Shown piece by piece: positions 24,713 through 33,903 of a DNA stretch of 45,275 nt. The DNA comes from Crocosphaera sp. GTDB taxonomy: Bacteria; Cyanobacteriota; Cyanobacteriia; Cyanobacteriales; Microcystaceae. The stretch lies in the NCBI GenBank assembly GCA_030064955.1, contig JASJDW010000004.1:1-45275 (forward strand), read 5' to 3'. The translations under genes were made by a program, and so were the position numbers. The notes beneath the pieces were generated by a model. It worked only from the letters and a program-made list of their open reading frames with translations. It searched no databases and was not told the DNA's origin. Position 1 is the stretch's first letter, and each line of letters starts with the position of its first letter.

Positions 24713-26020
24713 CTAACTTCCTGCTCCCAATAACCGTCTTGTTTCATTGGCTGCTTTATTCATAGCTTCTTCTGGAGTCATTTGATCCGTTATGGCTGCA
24801 CTCAGATAACGTTGTAAAATATCCGAAGCTTGGGCATATTGAGCAATAGGCGGGCGTAATGCTGCATTTTCCACCACCTCCAATAATTGGGAATAATGGG
24901 GATATTTCGCTAAAATTTCAAGATCATTAAATAAGGCACGACGACTGGGAACATAGCCTGTGGCTAGGATAAATCTTCGTTGTATGTCTTCGCTGCTGAA
25001 AAATTTAGCCACTTCCCAGGCTGCGTCTGGATGTTTACTGCTGGTGGTAATGCCAAGACCCCAACCCCCTAAACAAGCCCCGCTAGGGTAGTTAGGGGCG
25101 TGAACCATCGGTTTAATGGCAAATTTGCCCTGAACAGGGGAATCATCAGCGGATAAGAGTCCAAAAGCGTAAGGCCAGTTACGCATAAATACAGCATCCC
25201 CATTTTGAAAGAGACGGCGAGCTTCTTCTTCAGCATAAGTGGTAATACCTGGCGGTGACACTTGTTTTTCTAAGGTACTACGCAAAAATTTCACCGCTTC
25301 TATGGCTTCGGGACTATCTAAACCCACTTCTAAGGTAGCTGGATCAACCCAAAAAGCCCCATATCCGGCTAAAACTTCGACAAACATAGCAGGTAGCCCT
25401 TCATACTGTTTTCCCTGCCATAAATAACCCCATTCTACTAGGTTTTGTTTTTGTAAGGTTTGGGAGATATCTAACAATTCCGTAAAGGTATTCGGGGGTT
25501 TATATCCACCTTGGTCTAATAAATCAGTACGATAATAAAGCATTCCTCCATCAGAGCGCACCGGCATCCGATATAATTCTCCTTGGTAGCGTCCTCCATT
25601 GATATCCCCTTCTAAAAAATCTGCTAACTCTGCTGATGAGACTCGATCAGATAAACTTCTTAACCATCCTGCTGCTGCAAATTTAGGAACCCAGACAATA
25701 TCCATAAAAACAAGATCGTAAGGGGAGTTTCCCAATAAAAATGAGGAAGTGTACAAGTCTTCTACTTGGTTGGTTGCATTGGGACCTTCAATAATTTCTA
25801 ATTCAATATCAGGGTGTTTTTCGTTAAATTCTTGCACAAAAGGTTCCCATTGGGCTGCTTCTAAGGCTTGCATCAACAGGGTAACTTTTACAGGGGAAGC
25901 ATTTAAACCAGGAATAATAGTCACTAGAACTAAACATAAACAGACAGCTACAGGGATGGCAAAACGAATGACCGCAGAAAGTCTCTTAAAAAAGGGATTC
26001 ATAGGTTGCTGTGTTCTCAT
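24713..26020 (-). CDS. ABC transporter sugar-type solute-binding protein
   Basis: A 435-residue protein of the family 1 extracellular binding proteins (maltose/trehalose/glycerol-phosphate type). It has an N-terminal membrane/signal segment (about 17-40), then VTLLMQALEAAQWEPFVQEF and the hinge-region motifs DLVFMDIVWVPKFAAAGWL and GAFVMRNWPYAFG-like 'GDAVFMRNWPYAFGLL'. No lipobox Cys is obvious next to the signal. In cyanobacteria such proteins take up trehalose, sucrose or glucosylglycerol; the substrate cannot be read here. No permease or ATPase genes lie beside it, so its transporter partners are elsewhere. It could start at either of two ATGs six codons apart. Confidence 0.85.
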   Translation of the reverse strand: MRTQQPMNPFFKRLSAVIRFAIPVAVCLCLVLVTIIPGLNASPVKVTLLMQALEAAQWEPFVQEFNEKHPDIELEIIEGPNATNQVEDLYTSSFLLGNSPYDLVFMDIVWVPKFAAAGWLRSLSDRVSSAELADFLEGDINGGRYQGELYRMPVRSDGGMLYYRTDLLDQGGYKPPNTFTELLDISQTLQKQNLVEWGYLWQGKQYEGLPAMFVEVLAGYGAFWVDPATLEVGLDSPEAIEAVKFLRSTLEKQVSPPGITTYAEEEARRLFQNGDAVFMRNWPYAFGLLSADDSPVQGKFAIKPMVHAPNYPSGACLGGWGLGITTSSKHPDAAWEVAKFFSSEDIQRRFILATGYVPSRRALFNDLEILAKYPHYSQLLEVVENAALRPPIAQYAQASDILQRYLSAAITDQMTPEEAMNKAANETRRLLGAGS

Positions 26021-26099
26021 ACTTTAGACTGTCATTTTAGGTAAGATATGGATTAAGGGCAGATAGGGTAAGCCTCTCAACGCCTTAACCCCTCTACTT

Positions 26100-26336
26100 C
26101 TAAGCTGTTTCTATGACTTCTACTTCGTTGTCACGAAAATGCGCTCGAAATCGTTTCTCAAACTTGACTAATACGGGTAGGTTAGCACTAACTGGCCTAC
26201 CCTGCCAGTTGGTAACAATGTCAATTATCTCCCCTTCCATTCCTTTGAGGTCAAATGGTTCTTTCTTATGTTGAGGATGATGATAAACAATAACAGATTC
26301 TATAACGCGAATGCGATCGCCAATTTTCATATTCAT
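26100..26336 (-). CDS. ftrV: Ferredoxin-thioredoxin reductase variable chain
   Basis: A 78-residue SH3-like protein with the family pattern KIGDRIRV..VIVYHHPQHKKEPFDLKGMEG and WQGRPVSANLPVLVKFEKRF. FtrV pairs with the catalytic iron-sulfur chain FtrC so that electrons from photosystem I ferredoxin reduce thioredoxins. This ties the window to an oxygenic phototroph. The first ATG is preceded by AGGAGG at about 12 bases. ftrC is not in the window, which is normal because the two are often unlinked. Confidence 0.93.
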   Translation of the reverse strand: MNMKIGDRIRVIESVIVYHHPQHKKEPFDLKGMEGEIIDIVTNWQGRPVSANLPVLVKFEKRFRAHFRDNEVEVIETA

Positions 26337-26484
26337 TAACTCTCTATGATCCTCCTAATAAAGCTATGATGGGGATGATTTACAACTTTACTATTTTTGC
26401 ATAGAGTGTCACTGGATCACAGGATTCATGAAATGGTTCATCTTTCAAAAAGTTACTTCATAGGTTAAATAATATAAAGAAAAC

Positions 26485-26514
26485 TTGAATTTTTGTCAAT
26501 TTAATGATTATAAT
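26485..26514 (+). promoter_or_regulatory. Candidate promoter for the coiled-coil/HicA gene
   Basis: TTGAAT (26485-26490) and TATAAT (26509-26514) are separated by 18 bp. The -10 box ends 27 bp before the ATG at 26542. The region is very AT-rich, so the match could be chance. Confidence 0.42.
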
Positions 26515-26541
26515 TAAACCTTATACTTAAATCTTAAGAGA

Positions 26542-28245
26542 ATGATATTTCCGATCTTAAGAAGGCAGTTATCCTATCGACAAGTTGCGGTTATTGTTGG
26601 CCGACTAATTATTATCGAGTTATTATTATTGGTCTTTGGGATACTGGCAGTTCGTCAAACTTATTATACCTATCATAATCATTCTTTTTTCTCATCACAA
26701 AGGTTGGATTCTGATATTTTACTTCCCACAGTTCCTTTGGCTTTGTCCTATGCTATCACTAATAATGATACAGAGCAAGTTAACCAGATTTTAAATACTA
26801 ATTATCATGGTTTACAAGGATTAATTATTACAGATGTAGAAGGGAAAAAAATCACTAATTATTCTTATAAAAATTTAAGTAATAGGAAAAATTGGCTCAA
26901 GAATCTATCCACTGATACCCTTAACAATTATCCTTATGATTTACTTTTAGATCCGTTGTTATCAGAAGCTAAAACCTATTATTTTAGTGAAAGAGATGGG
27001 GGAAATGATGATCAAGACTTGATTGATGAAGAATTGATTATTGCTCGAGTTTATTATATTAGTAATATTTCCGAAGAATTTTCACAAGAACTATTACAAT
27101 GGCTTGAAAATCCTTTTGAAAGGAATAGTCGCTTTCCTATTTATAATTTGACAATATTATTATTTATAATTGGTGGATTGTTTATCTGGAGTTTTATTGA
27201 ATGTTTTGTGAGCTATCGACTTTTAACCCTCAGAGAAAAAGAACAATTATCCCAAAGACTAAAATTAGAAAAAGAACTGGTAAAACAAGAAATAGACAAA
27301 AGAAAAATTGCTGATCAAAATCAAGAAATGTTAAAATATCAGCAAATTCAACTACAAAAAGAAATTACGATTCTTCAGGATAATCTTAAAGAAAAACTTG
27401 TGCAAAATTCACGTTTAATTGAAGAAAGAGAAAAAGAGCGAAAGAAATTAGAAGAGTTGGAAAATTATCAAACTCAAAAAATACAAAATCTTCAAACTAT
27501 TATTCAAGAATATGAACAAGAAATTTTAATTTTAGAAGTTTGGCAAGAAAAGTCTCAGGAGTTAGAAGAAATCAAACAAGAAAAAAATTATTTATTGTTA
27601 CAATTAGAAGAGCAACAAGTTTTAGAAAAAGAAAGTAAAAAACAAATTAAATCTCTTAGAGAAAAAATTGAACTCTTAATGACTCAAAATAAAGAGAATA
27701 AAGAAAAAATCAATGATTTGCAGGAATTACAACTATCTAACAAAAAATCCATTCAACAGAGGGAAGAAACCATACAAAAAGAATTTGAACGACAAATCAA
27801 TCTATTAAAATTAGAATCGCAATATGCTTTTGAAGAAGCGCAAAATATAGAGCAAGAAAAAGAAAAATTGATTCTACAAAATAAAGCTCTTCGAGAAAAT
27901 TTAAACTCAGAAACTGAAAAAAATAAATACTTAGAATTTGTCCTAGAAAACTATAAAGAAGATAATAACATTATTGACGAAACAAAAACAACTAATAATG
28001 ATTATCCATCAATTCCTACATCTAACTTAACTAATATTTCTAGTAGAAAAGCCATTAAAGCGTTTCAGAAATTAGGATTTGAAAAAGATAGACATAAGGG
28101 AGATCATTTCATCTTAAAAAAAACAGAAACTAATACCATTACTGTTCCCATTCCTCATCCTCGACAAGAACTCAATCCTCTCACTTTAAAAAACATTTTA
28201 ATACAAACAAACACTTGTTTAGAGGATTTTTTAGATAATTTATAG
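26542..28245 (+). CDS. Membrane-anchored coiled-coil protein with C-terminal HicA-like domain
   Basis: A 567-residue protein with four parts. TM1 is at about 15-37. A periplasmic segment of about 160 residues (40-199) looks like an extracytoplasmic sensor; it contains GLIITDVEGKKI, a phrase typical of Cache/PAS-like folds. TM2 is at about 200-226. A long charged coiled coil spans about 228-485. The last 68 residues (500-567) match the HicA pattern: RKAIKAFQKLGF, then GDHF with the catalytic-type His522, then TITVPIPH and LNPLTLKNIL. HicA toxins are small free mRNA interferases paired with HicB. Here the domain is tethered to a membrane sensor and no HicB gene is nearby. It may bind RNA rather than cut it. 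Upstream is a candidate promoter; downstream it converges on the LivM-type gene after 16 bp. Confidence 0.75.
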   Translation: MIFPILRRQLSYRQVAVIVGRLIIIELLLLVFGILAVRQTYYTYHNHSFFSSQRLDSDILLPTVPLALSYAITNNDTEQVNQILNTNYHGLQGLIITDVEGKKITNYSYKNLSNRKNWLKNLSTDTLNNYPYDLLLDPLLSEAKTYYFSERDGGNDDQDLIDEELIIARVYYISNISEEFSQELLQWLENPFERNSRFPIYNLTILLFIIGGLFIWSFIECFVSYRLLTLREKEQLSQRLKLEKELVKQEIDKRKIADQNQEMLKYQQIQLQKEITILQDNLKEKLVQNSRLIEEREKERKKLEELENYQTQKIQNLQTIIQEYEQEILILEVWQEKSQELEEIKQEKNYLLLQLEEQQVLEKESKKQIKSLREKIELLMTQNKENKEKINDLQELQLSNKKSIQQREETIQKEFERQINLLKLESQYAFEEAQNIEQEKEKLILQNKALRENLNSETEKNKYLEFVLENYKEDNNIIDETKTTNNDYPSIPTSNLTNISSRKAIKAFQKLGFEKDRHKGDHFILKKTETNTITVPIPHPRQELNPLTLKNILIQTNTCLEDFLDNL

Positions 28246-28261
28246 TCGAAAACTGCTGTAA

Positions 28262-29410
28262 CTAACGACCTAACGTTAATTCTTCCTTTTTTCCTAAAAT
28301 ACCTTGGGGTCGCCAAACCATTAAAATCATTAAAATTAGACCAATAATCATAATTCTAAAATAACCAGCTTGACTGGGACTTAAAATCCCCAGTTGAGGC
28401 AAAACAAAACGAGTTAGAGAATCATAACCCCAAAAAATGATTGCTCCTAAAAGGGTTCCGGCATTACTTCCTGAACCGCCTAAAACCACGATAATCCAAG
28501 TATTAAAAGTAATTAAAGGATCAAACTTATCAGGGTAAATAGTGGTTAATTGCCAAGCAAAGAAAGCTCCTGCAATACCAGCGATCGCTCCGCCTAACAT
28601 AAAGGATTGTAACTTATATAAAAGGATATTTTTACCCAATGCTTTAGGAACTTGTTCGTCTTCTCGAATCGCTTTTAAGATACGTCCCCAAGGGGAATTA
28701 ACCAAAAATTCCAAACTAGCATAAATTAAAGCTAAAACCGATAGAACCAAAACCATCAGTCCTGCTTTATAAGTATAGAAATAGAGGGCTGTTGTTCCTG
28801 TTATATAAACTAATAAAATTAAAGTTGTGGCAATAATCCCCCAAATAATTAAACTAATTGGTTTTCTCGGTTGATAACTTTTGCCTTGTATTTCTTTATT
28901 TTGTTTCCACTGATAAGCTAAACTCTTATAAAGGGTCCATTCTGCATAAATAGCCAATAGGGTTAAAATAGAAATTAATAATAGTTTGATAGGAAAATTG
29001 GCTTCTATATTCAGAGGTAAAGGATATTGTCTTAACCCTAATGCTCCTTTGGTTAACCATTCTTCATTTAAAGCAAATAAACGAACTAATTCTGAGACTC
29101 CGATAGTGACAATAGCCAAATAATCTTCTCGAAGACGTAGGGTAGACAGTCCAATTAATAACCCTAAAATAGCGGCTAAAATAGCTCCAACTAAAACAGC
29201 TAAAATAAAAGGAACCCCTGCTAACGTTAATAAGACGCTAGTATAAGCCCCCAAAGTCATAAAACCTACCACACCAAAATTAATGAGTCCTGTAAACCCC
29301 CATTGTAAATTTAACCCCAGGGCGAAAATTCCATATACTCCTGCTGAAGTGGTGATATAAATGATGTAACCGCTAATGCCAATGAGTTGAACTAATAAGG
29401 CGTTATCCAT
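28262..29410 (-). CDS. Branched-chain/neutral amino acid ABC transporter permease (LivM/NatD type)
   Basis: A 382-residue inner-membrane protein with about 8-10 hydrophobic segments. LivM signatures are FALGLNLQWGFTGLINFG near the N-terminus and LRLREDYLAIVTIGVSELVRL. The cytoplasmic coupling loop is SPWGRILKAIREDE, and the late motif is FITFNTWI-like 'FDPLITFNTWIIVVLGGSGS'. It forms half of the pore of a transporter for neutral or branched-chain amino acids. The partner permease, binding protein and ATPases are not in the window; cyanobacterial nat genes are often scattered. An extra polar loop at about 165-190 is a small insertion between membrane helices. Confidence 0.88.
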   Translation of the reverse strand: MDNALLVQLIGISGYIIYITTSAGVYGIFALGLNLQWGFTGLINFGVVGFMTLGAYTSVLLTLAGVPFILAVLVGAILAAILGLLIGLSTLRLREDYLAIVTIGVSELVRLFALNEEWLTKGALGLRQYPLPLNIEANFPIKLLLISILTLLAIYAEWTLYKSLAYQWKQNKEIQGKSYQPRKPISLIIWGIIATTLILLVYITGTTALYFYTYKAGLMVLVLSVLALIYASLEFLVNSPWGRILKAIREDEQVPKALGKNILLYKLQSFMLGGAIAGIAGAFFAWQLTTIYPDKFDPLITFNTWIIVVLGGSGSNAGTLLGAIIFWGYDSLTRFVLPQLGILSPSQAGYFRIMIIGLILMILMVWRPQGILGKKEELTLGR

Positions 29411-29558
29411 GAATATGAAAACTGAAGATAAATGGCATTGAGATTATACAGTAATTAAGAAAAATTGCCTAATTAATCTTATTTTAGAACAAGTATTTTC
29501 CTCCGCTTCTTTAACAACATAATATCAGTTCTCAAAAATAGCTAGAGATATCTAGTTT

Positions 29559-29590
29559 GGGGTGTGGGGTGTAGGGTGTAGGGTGTAGGG
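29559..29590 (+). repeat. GGGGTGT/AGGGTGT heptamer array
   Basis: Four consecutive heptamers (GGGGTGT twice, AGGGTGT twice) plus a partial copy, in exact register. It lies in the 304-bp gap between the LivM-type gene and the giant protein gene. The rest of this gap is AT-rich with no gene that I can support. Confidence 0.75.
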
Positions 29591-29654
29591 TTAAATCCCT
29601 TTTATAGCCCACCCTATTCAATTTTTAGAGAATTTAGAAGCGGATTTGGTATAA

Positions 29655-29683
29655 GAACCGAGAAAAGTTTGTTTTCTCGGTTC
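29655..29683 (-). terminator. Terminator hairpin of the giant SdrD-type gene
   Basis: GAACCGAGAAAA (29655-29666) and TTTTCTCGGTTC (29672-29683) are perfect complements around a 5-base loop. The hairpin begins 31 bp past the stop codon on the minus strand. No long T-run follows, but the stem is strong and well placed. Confidence 0.65.
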
Positions 29684-29714
29684 GGCGTATTGATTCAATT
29701 AATCAGGTGATGAT

Positions 29715-32700
29715 TTAGATGTGATGAACTTCTAATTTACCAATCTTGAAGGAATCCTCAAAGGTATGCTCATCAGGGTTGGCAGCGATAATTAAAGTAT
29801 TACCGGTTAGTCCACCGCTATTAATATCAGCCCAACGAGGAGAATACTCACCAATACCAGGGGTTTCATTGATTTCACTGTAGAAACTGTCGAGCAGAGC
29901 ATCATTCAAAGAAGTGGCATTCGTATCACCAATCCAATACTTAATATCAGCGTCATAATCAACTGCATCTAAATAAGCGCGATCAACTTCAACTTCTTTA
30001 GAGAACTTGAAGAGAACATAGTTGAAATTCTGTCCTAAGTTATCGACTCGGTGAGCATGAGTACCTTCACTTTGGTCAGTTACCCCTAAACCACCAGAAT
30101 AAGCACCGAGATAAGCATCTTTCCATTGTCCAGTTAAATCATCTTTGCCTCGGCTAAAAGCACTAACATCTACAGAAAGACCATCTTCGCTAAAGGTGCG
30201 AACATTACCGTCAGGACCATCTAAAGGACTGTTACCGGTAAGATGAAAAGTAGTTTTAATGGGGTCAGAGGGGAGAGCAGGATTCGTGTAACCACTCATA
30301 TCGCTATCAGTGACAGAATCAGCAGTGACAACTGCGGTATTGATATAATTGCCAACAATGGTTTCACCAGGTACAGAAATATCCAGTTTTTTCAACTTGA
30401 AGGCATCGTCGTGGTCATTGTCACGCGCAGCAATCACCAGCGTGTCACCCACTAACTCATCAGCGTTAATATTAGCCCAACGAGCGTTATCAGAGCCACC
30501 AGAACCACCAGAGTTATATTCCTTGGCGAAGCTATTCAAGATCTGGCTGTTTAAATGGGTAATATCTCCATTGCGATCGCCAATCCAAACGGTGATATCG
30601 CTATCATGGCTAATGGAATCGAGGAAGGCGCGATCAACGGTTACTTCTTTGTCAAACTCAAAGAGAATATAGTCGTTACTACCGCCATTATCGACTCGGT
30701 GATGAGAACCACTCTCATTACGATTGGTAACACCTAAACCACCACCATAAGCTCCAAGGTAAGCGGTTCGCCAGTTACCACCGGACTTATCACTACTAAA
30801 GGCACTGACATCAACAGAAACACCATTTTCCATAAACGTGCGAATATTGCCGTTATTTCCAGTGGTGGAACTATTTCCGGTCAAGACAAATGTGAGGTGT
30901 TCTTCAGGGGTGGTTATGGTTAAATCTTGGGCTGCTTGAGTAGCAGAAACATACGTCCAAGTTTCCCCCACACTGAGAATGCCATCAGAACCTTGGTCTG
31001 TAGAAACATCTAAAGTAGGAGTAAAGTCATCGCTACCATCTCCGATGGTTCCATTGTCGTCTGTAACAAAGATTTCATTAGCAGCAAAAGCAATGTTACC
31101 CGTATTAGTAACTAGGTAAGTAAAGGTAACATCACTACCAGCAGCAATTTCAGGAAGGTTAGTCAGATCGGTAACATCAATTCCATTGACAAATTTTTCG
31201 ATCTCGATACCAGGATCAGCAGGTAAATTAATGTAATGAGAGTGATCTTCATCTGTTACATCACCAGCAACCACCGTTCCAGTATTTTTATAAATACCAG
31301 TGCTGATGGTGTCGAAATCTAACCCAGAAATAGCACCACTACCAACTAAATCAACTTCTATCTTGACAACATCACTATCATTGATGTTGAGTGTTTGGAG
31401 ACTACCGTTACCAGGGGCAGGAATAGCAGTAGTGGTAACATTTCCATCAGCATCAGTTGTGAAAACGATACCACCAGCTTCTTCGATATCCACAAAGTTG
31501 ATGGAGTTAACAGTAACTGGATTGTCCAAATCAAAAGTAATGACACCACCACCAGCATTATCATCAGGATCAGAACTATCTCCATCTTCAGAAATAATTA
31601 AGATGTTGCCTTCACTATCGGTTGCTAAATCATCATCTCCACCAGTTGGATTAGCACTATCAAAGATCATGGCACCAAATCCAGTAGCAGAGATAGTTAA
31701 ACCGAGATTCTGGTATTCGTTATCAATAACAGTACCAGCAGGTAAAGGATTGCCAGAACCATCGGTTTCAAAATCAATGACAGTATTAACAACGGTAGAT
31801 AAATCTTGAGCAATTCCTGTTTTTTGGTAAATCCAGGTTTCACCAACCTCTAAGAGATTATCTCCGTCTCCTTTATCAATAATTTCGGTGATAACTCCTT
31901 CTTGGTCATCCGTTACTACAACTTCGCTTTCGTCAAAATCAACTTCCCCAGTGTTGGTTACTTCATAAGTCCAAGTTACTGTATCACCTGCAAGGATTTC
32001 TGGTGCTTCATCTGGACTGTCAGCATCGACCCCATTGGTAAATTTCTCAATGTCAATACTAGGGATGAGTTGAATTAAGCCTGCGTCTAGGGTATCGTTG
32101 AAGTCTCCTGACTCTAAAACAACAGTTTGAGTCATACCGTTCATGGTGGGATCAGCATCACTATCAACGGTGTCATCGCCACCTGCATTAGCAGTGGTAA
32201 ATTCAAAGCCATCTGGTGCCACAAACATGACTTTGTATTCCCCAGGGGTTAACCCAGTAAAGGCGTATTCTCCATTGGCATCGGTCATGGTGGTGATAGG
32301 ATTACCTGCATCATCTAAGACGGCACTACCATCGGGGTTTTGCAGTTTAACTAAGACCCCTTCAACTCCTGCTTCTCCTGCATCTTGAATACCATTGCGG
32401 TTATCATCCAGAAAAACGAAATCACCTAAACCTGCTGTTTTGAAGAACCCTGCATCGATGGTAGGGTTATTTTCGCCAGAACCTAAGACCACCACATCGG
32501 ACATTAAACCGTTGTTGGGGTCAGCGTCAGAGTCCACTGCTGTGTTGTTTCCTGCTTGGAAAGGACTCACACCATCAAACCCATCCGGTTGAGTAAACAT
32601 GACTTTGTACTCGACTCCAGGGGTTAAACCTGTGAAGGCGTAACTTCCATCTCCTGCGGTGATGTCGGTTTCAACCACATCGTCAATTTCACCATCATTA

Positions 32701-33746
32701 TCAAGATCCGCTAAGAGTTTGACTTCAACCCCTGCAATACCGGCTTCTCCATTATCTTGAATCCCGTTAGCGTTGTCATCTTCAAAGACGAAGTCTCCTA
32801 ACGATGCGGTTTGATAAAAACCCTGGTCAATGGTGGGGTCATTTTCTCCTGGATCTAGGTTAATTACATCAGAAATCAGACCATCACTATCAACTGTATC
32901 ATCTCCCCCTTGATTGGCTGGACTGACTTCAAACCCATCGGGTTGTTCAAATTCAACTTTATAATCCCCCGCAACCACCGTAAACATATACATCCCATCA
33001 GCATCGGTGGTGGTGCTATCGACTATTTCTCCTGCTTCTATTTCTCCGTCTCCATCTATATCGGCTAATAAGTTGACGGTGACTCCTTCAATGCCATTTT
33101 CTCCTCCATCTTGAATCCCATTAGCGTTGCTATCTTCAAAAACAAAGTCTCCTAATTTTGATAATTCTACTTCGACGATGACAAACTGCCTATCGGGGTT
33201 GAATACTCCATCATCGGTGGTATCTGGTGTAATAATTACTGCTAGTTTGTCCCCAAACTCTGGGACAAACCCATCTCCTTGAGTTAAAGCTAATTCCGCA
33301 ATTCTTTGCGCTCTTTCTTCGCTAAAGGGTCCTAAACCCCCTGTTGTGTTCTCATCATCAATGATCTCCCAAATGGCTCTTTGTACATCTCCATAGGTTA
33401 CTATTCCTAGACTATTCCCAGTTTCATCGAATAATTCTGTCCCCACTAAACCCTGATTAATGATCCAATTTACGGAGTCGAGGTTTTCGGGTTTTTCGAT
33501 GTTCCCAGGGCCTAAGAGTTCAGGGGGGAGTTCTTCATAGCTGGAAAATACTTTCCCTTTTGATGCGCCGAAAAGAAGGCGATCTGTATCTACACACCAA
33601 GCATCGTATAAGCCATCTAGGGTACTCCCACTATTGATATTAAGGTTCAGATAGCTAGGATCTCCAAATCCCGTTCCAGGATTATTCCAGGTAAAGGTAA
33701 CTTCCTCGGGTAAGGCAGCGGAAAATTTCTGAAGATTGTCGGACAT
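29715..33746 (-). CDS. Giant SdrD-B-repeat surface protein with candidate thioester domain
   Basis: A 1343-residue acidic protein. Residues 1-190 resemble a thioester adhesion domain: Cys51 in WCVDTDR, WIINQG at 94-99, and Gln122 in VQRAIWEI, matching the Cys and TQxAIW elements of TQXA proteins. Three SdrD-B-type repeats follow (197-315, 316-437, 438-560), each starting GDFVF-D-N-NGIQD-GE. Next come two DUF7507-like domains (562-840 and 846-1157), each interrupted at the same place by a large insert. A final copy of the second insert type ends the protein (1165-1343). There is no Sec signal, lipobox or PEP-CTERM tail, so export, if it occurs, may use a type I or other route. I infer an extracellular adhesin or matrix protein. 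A strong terminator follows. Confidence 0.75.
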   Translation of the reverse strand: MSDNLQKFSAALPEEVTFTWNNPGTGFGDPSYLNLNINSGSTLDGLYDAWCVDTDRLLFGASKGKVFSSYEELPPELLGPGNIEKPENLDSVNWIINQGLVGTELFDETGNSLGIVTYGDVQRAIWEIIDDENTTGGLGPFSEERAQRIAELALTQGDGFVPEFGDKLAVIITPDTTDDGVFNPDRQFVIVEVELSKLGDFVFEDSNANGIQDGGENGIEGVTVNLLADIDGDGEIEAGEIVDSTTTDADGMYMFTVVAGDYKVEFEQPDGFEVSPANQGGDDTVDSDGLISDVINLDPGENDPTIDQGFYQTASLGDFVFEDDNANGIQDNGEAGIAGVEVKLLADLDNDGEIDDVVETDITAGDGSYAFTGLTPGVEYKVMFTQPDGFDGVSPFQAGNNTAVDSDADPNNGLMSDVVVLGSGENNPTIDAGFFKTAGLGDFVFLDDNRNGIQDAGEAGVEGVLVKLQNPDGSAVLDDAGNPITTMTDANGEYAFTGLTPGEYKVMFVAPDGFEFTTANAGGDDTVDSDADPTMNGMTQTVVLESGDFNDTLDAGLIQLIPSIDIEKFTNGVDADSPDEAPEILAGDTVTWTYEVTNTGEVDFDESEVVVTDDQEGVITEIIDKGDGDNLLEVGETWIYQKTGIAQDLSTVVNTVIDFETDGSGNPLPAGTVIDNEYQNLGLTISATGFGAMIFDSANPTGGDDDLATDSEGNILIISEDGDSSDPDDNAGGGVITFDLDNPVTVNSINFVDIEEAGGIVFTTDADGNVTTTAIPAPGNGSLQTLNINDSDVVKIEVDLVGSGAISGLDFDTISTGIYKNTGTVVAGDVTDEDHSHYINLPADPGIEIEKFVNGIDVTDLTNLPEIAAGSDVTFTYLVTNTGNIAFAANEIFVTDDNGTIGDGSDDFTPTLDVSTDQGSDGILSVGETWTYVSATQAAQDLTITTPEEHLTFVLTGNSSTTGNNGNIRTFMENGVSVDVSAFSSDKSGGNWRTAYLGAYGGGLGVTNRNESGSHHRVDNGGSNDYILFEFDKEVTVDRAFLDSISHDSDITVWIGDRNGDITHLNSQILNSFAKEYNSGGSGGSDNARWANINADELVGDTLVIAARDNDHDDAFKLKKLDISVPGETIVGNYINTAVVTADSVTDSDMSGYTNPALPSDPIKTTFHLTGNSPLDGPDGNVRTFSEDGLSVDVSAFSRGKDDLTGQWKDAYLGAYSGGLGVTDQSEGTHAHRVDNLGQNFNYVLFKFSKEVEVDRAYLDAVDYDADIKYWIGDTNATSLNDALLDSFYSEINETPGIGEYSPRWADINSGGLTGNTLIIAANPDEHTFEDSFKIGKLEVHHI

Positions 33747-33903
33747 AATAAACTAAAAACTTAACTAGGGCTTTGGTAATCAAAGTTATTCGTACTATGT
33801 TAGTTTTAATGTTATTTTTAAGGTTATTTTTCGTGTTAGTTTTCCCAAAATGGAAAATTTTGATATATTATTGTTTCCTATAACCATGTGAGTTCAAGAT
33901 GAC

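Noticed and set aside
26542-28245. A hicAB toxin-antitoxin module
   Set aside because: The HicA-like part is the end of a 567-residue membrane protein and no HicB-type gene lies on either side.
31300-31809. A 169-codon plus-strand ORF opposite the giant surface protein
   Set aside because: Shadow of an Asp/Thr-rich coding sequence on the other strand; no ribosome-binding site or family resemblance.
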